Part shown: positions 56,068-64,000 of the stretch, piece by piece
How positions within the stretch are numbered: position 1 is the stretch's first letter
How the letters are laid out: every line of letters begins with the position of its first letter
NCBI GenBank assembly: GCA_944470555.2
Contig: OX104134.1
Coordinates: 51,637,890 to 51,701,889 of the forward strand
From: Heterobilharzia americana
Taxonomy: Eukaryota > Platyhelminthes > Trematoda > Strigeidida > Schistosomatidae
DNA length: 64,000 nt
Direction of reading: 5' to 3'
Made by a program: the position numbers and the translations under genes
The notes under the pieces: generated by a model
What the model saw: only the letters and a program-made list of their open reading frames with translations
What the model was told of the DNA's origin: nothing
Database searches by the model: none

Positions 56068-56135
56068 ACATTTGATGGGTTCCAAGGGGCATGAAATGTG
56101 CATCCTGGAATCCACTGCTAGTGTACACCAATCAA
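56068..56135 (+). ncRNA. remnant of a classical Sm-alpha hammerhead variant
   Basis: TTTGATGGGTTCC...GCATGAAATGTGCATCCTGG followed by AATCCACTGCTA resembles the S. mansoni-type ribozyme order CTGATGA-stem II-GAAA-stem III-GTC-CTGGATTCCACTGC. The core has lost C and A positions, so it is inactive. A different variant from the 8.9-kb ribozyme. Confidence 0.45.
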
Positions 56136-56159
56136 ATAAGAACATGATGAACACTGTAG

Positions 56160-58130
56160 CAGTATTAAATCAGTTATTCGGTAACACATGTACCAGGAGA
56201 GACTGATCAGTTTGGTTATTAAAACATAAGTATCATTCAAAGCCTACGGATCAGATTTTCAATATGGTCAACAACGTAAATGACATGACATTGTGATAGG
56301 CATTATTTATTGCTAAATGGTAGATTTCACCTAACAGGGAATCATAGGACTAGGTTGTGTGCTTACTGGACATTCTATCTGCAGCGCGTATCTGCAACGT
56401 CAGGGCAGTCAGTGTCCTCATGGAGATTCAGATCGACATCATTTCGCGGTAAAGTCAAGAGGTCCTGCTCATAAGCTATTCAGACCACGACTGACTCAAT
56501 GCTGAAATGATTCAGGATTAAGGACTTGACGGTCACTTCAATTATCATCTGATAACTAACTGATTTGTGTACAGAATCCCAACTTGAATAAACGACTGCT
56601 CAGAATCTTTAACTTAAGCACTGTCTGATGCAGGTTAGCATCTGTATTAAGCATGGATTTCCTTGGAAATTTCATGTACACTTCATTGCTGGATTACCAG
56701 CAGGCACGAAATTTAGGTTAGGTGCTTACCACAGAGTGACTCCAAACACCGAGCACAGAACACTGACAAGTGATCGACTTACCATTCAGGGATAGTAAGT
56801 AGGTCAGTAATATATTGACAAAATCGTGAAGTAATTTTGTCAGTGATATTATAACTAATCATTACATAAATTCAATAAGTGGACAAGAGTGGGTTATGTT
56901 CTCATAGAGAATACCACATTTACCTATTCAGCAGAAATGTTACTACAAAATGAAATGGGATGAACTATGTTTGTACAAATACTCATACTCACAGGTACTT
57001 TAAACCATAGGTAAATGAGATACATCATTTCAAAAATACCTCATTCAGACACGTGAATATAGCTTTGTTGCTAGAAATATTTGCCACTATGTACAAAAGA
57101 AAGTTGACTAGTGAATTAACAATGCTCAAGTTTAATAGTTCTAAGGACGTGATGAAGCTTCAAATAACTTCCTAACGAACGCCAATTAACTGAAGTCTTT
57201 TGGATAAGATATAATTTAACAGTTAAATTATTTAAATGACGACAACATACAACTTGGAACGAATTTCATCTTCTATACATAGAGACAAACCTATGTGAAG
57301 TTCAAGTGGTTCTTTTTATTTATCTGAAAGTCAAGGATGAGGATGCATTTCTGTCCATAGCAGCAGGTTATCATACAATACTTCCAAATGACACCGTTGT
57401 AACAGTAAATTTGAGTGTGTAGGGTGATTGGTCTCAATGATGATGTCTGGTGAACCATCCACTAAACTTGGTCGGCGAGAAAGATAAGTAGCCCACTATC
57501 TTGACCCTACTGTGGTTTACCGAACTGACTAGGATAAAAAGATCGAACTGCAAGCCCATTGACTGTGTGTTTCAAATAATATACAGATTCAGTAATCACA
57601 CGATAACAAGATAAAAACAGTAATATAATACGATAGTCACCTACATACCAAAATATAACTAGGATAAAACAGTTATTACCTGGTCTTTAAGTAATAAATA
57701 GTCTTAACTGTATGGAGTTTAATAACCAGCCAGTAAATGTTTCTGAACAAAAGAATAGACTTTAAGATTCTGTAACAGAAAATGGTGACTTGAGGTTATG
57801 ACAAACCATACAACTTTAATGGTCATGTATGAGCCAAATGGTAAGGAAGAGAGAACTGCTGTGCAATATATTCACCCTTGAATAAGAAAATGGTGATATT
57901 TCCTATACTACAAGTTAGGAAACATCAATCTACGCCAAGTCTTTTACAGTCACGCACCAGGGTTAACACGAACTTGTAAGTATGTGAAGTAGTCAGTGTT
58001 TTCAACCGCTATACTCCTTCCTATCAGACAAAACAGGAATGTAGCACAGCTATGATAAAATGGTTCTCATCTGGAAGGTCAGTAACGTATCCTTACCATC
58101 CCCAAATCACAAAACAGGGTTTCCAGAAGA
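56160..58130. other. about 2 kb spacer, nothing recognised
   Basis: AT-rich; no motif-bearing frame on either strand. Confidence 0.4.
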
Positions 58131-58139
58131 GTGATATTT

Positions 58140-58400
58140 TTATCATATGGACTATTTAAGTATTCTTAGTCGACTAAAAAACTCATAAGGAGATAAATCC
58201 CGGTGAAATCAGGAGACATAGTAACTTCCATAAATATGTTGGTGATAAACTCAAGTGGAAATTGAGAGAATGGACAAAACCCTTCGACGTAGATGTTTCC
58301 TGATAGTCTCTGAAAATCGTCATCATCAACATAGGACCGGGCATTACTGCATGGCAGTTCGAGTTGCCACACCTCATAACCGTACATCAAGCAAAAATGT
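58140..58400 (-). pseudogene. LINE-B RT palm fragment
   Basis: The minus frame ends FITNIFMEVTMSPDFTGIYL, parallel to FVIEIFMEVSVSSSDFTG at 59300. A second RT piece downstream of the larger copy; junction around 58380. Confidence 0.5.
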
Positions 58401-60050
58401 ACTAAGATGAAAGATAAAGAAATAGAGAAAAATCAGCCGAAAGTAGCAGAAAGTAGTAAAATAGGGATAGGAATAAGAAAATAATGAATTCAGTGTAATG
58501 ATTCAAACAAGGATAATGTGTGGAAACATCTCAAACTCTGAGGTCAATTCAGAGCCATGTCACCTACACTCACCGACCCTTGGTTTCTGTTATCCCAACT
58601 GATAAAACTAAACTTCCCTACACAACTCAGATTAACAGTGAAAGACTTCAGTCTATTCACCTCTAACCTTCTACAGTCTGAATCAACTTTAGCTGACATT
58701 TTACGATGACGCAGATGGTGACTAGGCGTGCGTAACGTATGCCCCAGCCACCTCAGTCGATGAAAGTTCACAATCTCATAAACTGAACTCTAAGCATAAC
58801 TGACTAGGGCGGCGGTGGTCAAACACCTGACGCCAACTCATGTCCCCTACTTTTGTTGCCCATGTTTCACAGTAATATAATAGATTACTAAACTGCAGTG
58901 TACTAAACAACTGGATATCACGGTAGCACTGTGAGTCAGGTAGGCTGGTGAAAGTCAGTCAGGCCTTTTCTATCCGCCCAGAGACTTCCTCGGTCACTGA
59001 CTCACCACGGTAAGAAAAGTGGTCAACACGCTCAACCAATTTACTTACTGTTGATAATCAAGGCACCACTGAATACCACTACTAGAGCAACAATTTACAT
59101 TCAGGTGAAGAGAAACGTCCCTAAATTGTCACACAAAAAGTCCAGAAGACTGTACATCTTGTCATCGTCTTCATCTAGCAACACTATCTCATCTGTGTAT
59201 TCTAGATCTACCAAGCATCCACCTATGATTAGATCAGTCCCTGTGAAGTCAGAAGACGAAACGGAGACCTCCATGAATATCTCTATAACAAAGTTGAATA
59301 AGAGTAGAGAGAGTAAGCATCCTTGACTGAAACCATTCGACATACACAACTAACCATAAACTGACTCTAACACGCCTGTGGATGTCCGAGTACACAGATT
59401 GCAACACAGTAGTGTACTTATTTGGCTTTCCTTTCAATGACAGACACTGTCACGAGACATCACGATGGATGGAGTCAAATGCCATCCTCAGGTCAAAAAA
59501 TTCAGTTACTGTCGGACGTCGATAAGAGTACCTGTGTTCCACAACCTGGTGGAGTGTAAATATCTGATCGATGCACCCACGGTCAGGTTTGAAATCTGCC
59601 TTGTTTCTCCGCGTTTAAAGTTCCCGAACACCATTAGGATGTCTGAAATCTAAGACACTATGTTCGTCAGACTGATTCCCCATGATCAACACGAGAAGAT
59701 TTCCCTCATTTCTTCAAGGCTAGAACAATCAGTGATTTAGTCCAGTCACAGGGAATCATATCTGACTTCCATACACTACTTAACACACCAATTCGTTTGA
59801 CCAATAATTCTCTACCTCTGTCATTAAATACCTCTCTCTCTTACAGACCCTTCTGACCTTCTGAGTCTCAGGTTACTTAAGGCTTTCTCGACCTATGTTG
59901 GTCTTGGGAGTTATATCTCGATGTTCCACTCACGGTTTGACTGGATAGCAGGTGATGGAGTATTATCCGGATGCCAGTTGAACTGTTCATTGAAGTGTTT
60001 TGCTCATCCCTCCAGTTGTCTCTCTAATTGGTGAATCATAAATCCCTCCT
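58400..60050 (-). pseudogene. LINE-B 3' half (RT), separated from its 5' half by a PLE
   Basis: Minus order: FNEQFNWHPDNTPSPAIQSN and ITPKTNIGRESLSNL (about 60010-59880, linker end); RT with SQGCLLSLLLFNFVIEIFME, GGCLVDLEYTDEIVLLDED (YADD changed to YTDE); FHRLRWLGHTLRTP at 58770. Frameshifted. The upstream half is 61440-63340. Confidence 0.65.
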
Positions 60051-60053
60051 TCT

Positions 60054-60923
60054 ATGCTATATTCTCACCAACCACTGACTTTCCGTAATGGATATAATCA
60101 TAAACTTACAACTGTTACTTATCTTCACATCCTGGATGGAACTATAAAAAGAAGTGTGTATCGGAAACCAACGTCAACAGGTCAATACACCCACTTCTTG
60201 AGTTTCGTCCCCTTGCAATATAAACGAAATCTCGTTAAATGTTTGGTCCATCGGGCGAGACTCATCTGTTCAGATGATAGTTTTGACGAAGAGCTTCAAA
60301 TTATCCACGATCTACTCAGTAGTAATGGATATCCAGAAACGTTCCTGGCTAAAAATATGAACACATCCAATATGAAAACCAGAATGCCTACAGTCTCCAA
60401 GAAACCATTGTTTCTAAGACTACAATTTCGAGGTGACATCATCAGCGAAATTGTGACACAACGCTTAAGAAATGCCATAAGAAGATCATTTAATGCCGCC
60501 AAGTTATGTTGTGTTTTCTACAGCCGGCCGATGATGACCACACGAACTAAAGACAGACTCCCTGACTTCTCCTCTTCTATGTGCATTTACCAGTTCAACT
60601 GCTCCTGTGGAGCTAGTTACATTGGACGTACAGTTAGGCAAGTCCGTCGTCGAATCGCCGAGCATCATCCTTCATGGCTAAGTAAGGGGGAAACCAGACT
60701 GACACGAAGCTCAATACTCTCTCATCTGATTGACACCGGCCACCGAGTTAACATTCATAATGCCTTTAAAGTTATTTATCACATTCCTTCTCACCTCACC
60801 CATCCTCTACGAGTCCGTCTTTTACATACAGCAGAAGCCATAGGAATCCACCTACACAAGCCAAGTCTGTGTGTTCAGAAGAGATTCGTACAGCCTCTTT
60901 CTTTGCCTTGGCCATCTGTATAG
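60054..60923 (+). CDS. PLE polyprotein C-terminal part: RT end and GIY-YIG endonuclease
   Basis: 289-codon open frame. Homology starts near YLHILDGTIKRSVYRKPTST (about residue 23); the first residues are flanking sequence. RT thumb: QYTHFLSFVPLQYKRNLVK. Core linker: FLRLQFRGDIISEIVTQRLR, RSFNAAKLCCVFYSR. GIY-YIG nuclease: MCIYQFNCSCGASYIGRTVR, RRRIAEHHPSW, SSILSHLIDTGHRVN, LLHTAEAIGIHLHKPSLCVQ. The Y-x-YIG, R and terminal E-A helix are all present, with the CxC pair before YIG typical of PLE nucleases. No stop, so it is the best-preserved PLE segment here, but the RT palm is missing. Confidence 0.88.
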   Translation: MLYSHQPLTFRNGYNHKLTTVTYLHILDGTIKRSVYRKPTSTGQYTHFLSFVPLQYKRNLVKCLVHRARLICSDDSFDEELQIIHDLLSSNGYPETFLAKNMNTSNMKTRMPTVSKKPLFLRLQFRGDIISEIVTQRLRNAIRRSFNAAKLCCVFYSRPMMTTRTKDRLPDFSSSMCIYQFNCSCGASYIGRTVRQVRRRIAEHHPSWLSKGETRLTRSSILSHLIDTGHRVNIHNAFKVIYHIPSHLTHPLRVRLLHTAEAIGIHLHKPSLCVQKRFVQPLSLPWPSV

Positions 60924-61002
60924 CTCATTTATTACAACAAGACTCTTCATTTCATCCACCACACAATTCACTATAACTAGTATTTCAATAGCTCCATTAT
61001 AT

Positions 61003-61011
61003 TATATATTA

Positions 61012-61055
<44 letters not shown>
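61003..61055 (+). repeat. (TTA)n tract
   Basis: About 16 ATT units in the PLE 3' region. Confidence 0.9.
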
Positions 61056-61056
<1 letters not shown>

Positions 61057-61439
61057 AGACTTAATCATCTTTCTCTCCCCCTACTGTCTCTAATTACCGT
61101 CAACAATTTACCATTTTACGTAACAGTTAATTTTTGCTCTTTAGTTATCATTATATAAAATATCAATTATGTAAGAACCTGTTCGCAAAATCTTTCTACG
61201 ATAATTAATCTTTGCTTTAGTTAACTGTCTTAATTACCTGACCAATTATCACCTTCTTGAAATTTTGAGATTGATAACCTTTCACTGAACAACTCTCACC
61301 ACTAGATTGGTATGTAATTTTACGTTTGAAAATGCTATATTAGTGTAGAGCCATTGATGAGGAACTAATTGAAAAGAAATATTTCTTCGCTCATATTGTT
61401 TGTTTTACTAAATGTCTAAATGGGAATTTTTGCATTACA

Positions 61440-63340
61440 TCCTTTTCCATCTCTGTAGCTTTCGCTACCCGCCACTGTTCACATAGACTATTTTTCAGCC
61501 TACTTTTGAGTTGCTTCCGCTCCTCCTTATCCTCAGAACCTGCAGCGATCGATGCATGCTCGTGAGTCCATTAGTTCAAAAGAAGCTGTTGATATCCACT
61601 GGCTCTCTGTAACCACTTTCTCAGACTCAACTACGACCTTCAACACTGTTTTCACAGCAGACTAGAGATGACACCAGGCCCCTTCTGGATTAGTGATGTT
61701 ATTCTGTTACGACAACTATCCACCTAATTTCTCACTGAAAGCAGCCTTAGTCCTCTCATTGTCGAGCTGTACTCACAATGGTTCAGTGGCAGTTGTTTCC
61801 CTACGTCCATTTAGATGGTGAGATATGCGTGCTCAAACCAACGTGTAATCGCCGTTCAAACATGTGCTCCAGAAGCAGCAGCAGTCTTCCACTGACGCTC
61901 TCCAGCGTTGACTGATATCAATGTGGTCTATCTGTGTTCGTCGCTGAGTTGAAGTTGATAGACACCACGCGAGACAACCTCTCTCTCTCTCTACGTCTGA
62001 AGTTCATGTTGACCAGAAAGAGATGGTTGTCTGAGCAGAGTTGTAGCAGGCAATCATCGTTACCTCCTCGTCCAGTAGGGATTCCGAAAACGCCACCTAT
62101 GTGCCTTTCTGCCTGAATTAGTCTAGCAGTTGTGCATTGAAATCACCTGAGACAACAATCATATCTGGTTATTTGACCTTCAGTAGGAGGCCACACAGTT
62201 CTCGGCAAGACTCATCCTTCAATTTATTCAAGCTACGGTTGGTTGGAGTGTAAGAAGATGTCATAAAGAAACAATGGAGAGTTCCACTGTATTGTTTAGT
62301 CCCCACTGTGCAGTTCAGTCGAACGGTGCACAGGTTGAAAACTGGGATCTAGTCAGACAGTGGACTTTAGACCTTAGCACACGGTGCCATGCTCCCACCT
62401 GCCACTGAACCTACAGAAACTCGAAGGGTAAATCTCGCAGAGTCACCACATCGATTGCGTGAGGTAAAGTCTATAACTGCATCTCGCTTCTGTATACGTA
62501 TCTTGCAAATAACACACGTTCATGACCAGTGTTTCGGCTAACAAAGTATATTGACCAATTTGACAGAGGGTGTGGACATTGAAAGCTCCAAAGTATAGTT
62601 TGGAGCTCAGTTCCAGTAGATCAAAGATGCTATTCCGTGGAATCAGATCGTTATCAACAGCTGAAGAGACAGAACAAATTGAAGATTCTGCGGGAATATA
62701 GACCGAGAGACGTGAGGAAGATTAGGAGTTTAGGATGTGGAAGGTGAATAGTGATCTGAGGGGACCTGAGTGTTTGGAGAATTGTGACGGTGGTTGATAC
62801 TTCCCAGCTGCCGACACCGTACAAGTTTAGTTCTTCTTGAGGTACTTGAAAGAGAAGGGTTGTTGTGTAATCACAGAGGGGAAGGGACACCTCCTTGAGA
62901 CCAGTCACACACACGGCCTTTTTGCAAGTTTGAGATTTTAGTTTGCTAGCTTCCAATCCGACTGAGAACCTACATCTCGAGCACCAGTATTCCGGGTTGT
63001 AGAGTAGAGTGTGATACTTTTAGAGACATCATCGTCTGTCCTCGTCTACTAACGTGTAAGACAGCATCAGAGTGGGATTGCTGGTCATATCCAGAAAACA
63101 CTTTGTTGCCGTCACACAATATCCAGCCAGTGGTGTGACTTCGCTCTCAGACCCTCATCATAGCGTATCGATTTACAGTATAGCGGTAACTGCTTTTCCT
63201 TGTACCACTCTACAACTGACCGTTATGATATAGTAGGAGATCGAAGGAACAAGTGTTCCACCAATATAGCTCGTAGGGTCATTGTGATATACATTTCCGA
63301 CTGCCACATCAAGGTAGCTTTGCGTTATTAAAAGATTCTT
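61440..63340 (-). pseudogene. LINE-B 5' half (5' region, endonuclease, linker)
   Basis: 5' block 63330-63050 matches the other copies. EN pieces: an FRVSVGSV-like segment near 62420, KEDESCRELCGLLLKV-type sequence near 62190 and GIPTGRGGNDDCLL near 62060. Linker 61560-61450 reads ERKQLKSRLKN, WRVAKATEMEKD. Then interrupted by the PLE. Confidence 0.6.
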
Positions 63341-63479
63341 CAAAGTTTGGAAGTCTTGTGTAAGTGTCTTACACAAATCATTACTACAGAAGGGGCAAAT
63401 GAAAAGTGGTTCGAGACCAGTTGGGCAGTCAGTCAAATGTTTGGCCTATCCGCTGAGTAGCAGACACATCTTTCTTTAC

Positions 63480-64000
63480 TACAGCCCCTCTCAGCAACGA
63501 CTTTTCCAACCGTATCCGTAAAAACTTTAAGAAATTTCTGATCGTTGCCCATCGCCATCGTCTTTGCTACCTATTGTTTCCAAGCATTGCTTATGATTAC
63601 CAGTTCAAAATCGGTGGAACTCTTCACTGACCCTATTAAGCAGTAACTTATGGAAGTATGGTATGTACTCACCATCTAGTTGGGGCCAATAAACACCAGC
63701 TGAAACAATATTTTTGTTCCTGAGATTCATGTTGGTAAGAAATAGGTATTTGCGTGAGCATGACTGAAACAAGTGGTAAACATTGTTAGTTCGACCAACC
63801 GGTATCTAGAAAGCATAACATAAGCAATTTCTTTACTGGCCTGCCCACTGAAGTCACCTGCTACATCGATCACACCTGGAAATTCAACTTTTAAAAGCTC
63901 TGCAATTTTAAGTGGTACTTATCCTTCCCTATTTCTGAAACGTGGCTAGTGGGTGTAAAGGCAAAACCACAAAATGGATTCGGAGTGTATAACTGTTCTA
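63480..64000 (-). pseudogene. LINE-B endonuclease fragment, cut by the window end
   Basis: The minus strand reads FAFTPTSHVSEIGKDKYHLK, then EFPGVIDVAGDFSGQASKEI, the Y/F-APT and VAGDFNAQ motifs, followed by ANTYFLPT. A separate copy from 61440-63340, diverged. Confidence 0.55.

Larger units (their letters stand above)
60051..61430 (+). mobile_element. Penelope-like element, 5'-truncated, inserted in LINE-B
   Basis: Coding part 60110-60923 (below), (TTA)n at 61003-61055, then a 3' tail to about 61430 with TGAGGAACTAATTGAAAAGA. The LINE-B linker breaks at 61440 and resumes at 60050, bracketing the element. Confidence 0.75.

Overview
The window looks like a draft-assembly piece of a blood-fluke (Schistosoma-type trematode) nuclear genome. 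The evidence is a tRNA-headed SINE carrying a hammerhead ribozyme of the schistosome Sm-alpha kind, several copies of an RTE-clade non-LTR retrotransposon resembling schistosome SR2, and several Penelope-like elements (PLEs) with a GIY-YIG endonuclease. There are also AT-rich spacers, long (AT)n tracts and a 500-N scaffold gap at 46203-46702. I see no bacterial-type gene organisation, rRNA, ordinary tRNA gene or CRISPR array. Species is not determinable by eye.

Host gene. On the minus strand, between about 31.46 kb and 9.08 kb (perhaps 8.19 kb), I find nine exons not evident from ORF length alone. Each has plausible splice sites, and codon phase is compatible across every junction I can test except the first. 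The inferred protein looks like a distant MCM-family (helicase-like) protein with an eroded P-loop, most like MCMDC2. That identity is an inference. Its introns hold an RTE copy, LINE fragments and SINEs.

Retroelement mosaic. Almost everything else is retroelement. (1) RTE family: copies at 3.68-7.04 kb (+), 17.9-20.8 kb (-), 31.48-34.69 kb (-, nearly intact), 39.95-42.78 kb (-) and 50.21-52.58 kb (-), plus a 3' fragment at 38.7-39.34 kb (-). (2) A second non-LTR family with an AP-type endonuclease and RT, called LINE-B here: fragments at 0-1.3, 22.6-23.0, 26.1-30.4, 35.1-38.7, 42.8-45.6, 46.7-47.7 and 58.1-64 kb. (3) PLEs at 1.8-3.7, 7.0-8.0, 39.3-39.9, 49.8-53.3 and 60.1-61.4 kb. (4) Sm-alpha-like ribozyme SINEs at 8.4-9.0 and 55.5-56.2 kb, and two further tRNA-derived SINE families. 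Nesting is clear: RTE into PLE (3.68-7.04 kb), RTE into PLE (50.2-52.6 kb) and PLE into LINE-B (60.05-61.43 kb).

The most unusual structures are two near-identical inverted repeats built from degenerate element sequence (497 bp at 26.7/37.6 kb and about 440 bp at 49.8/52.9 kb), RTE copies that share the same frame-disrupting indels, a mosaic RTE copy, and fold-back arrangements of ribozyme SINEs with one intact hammerhead core.
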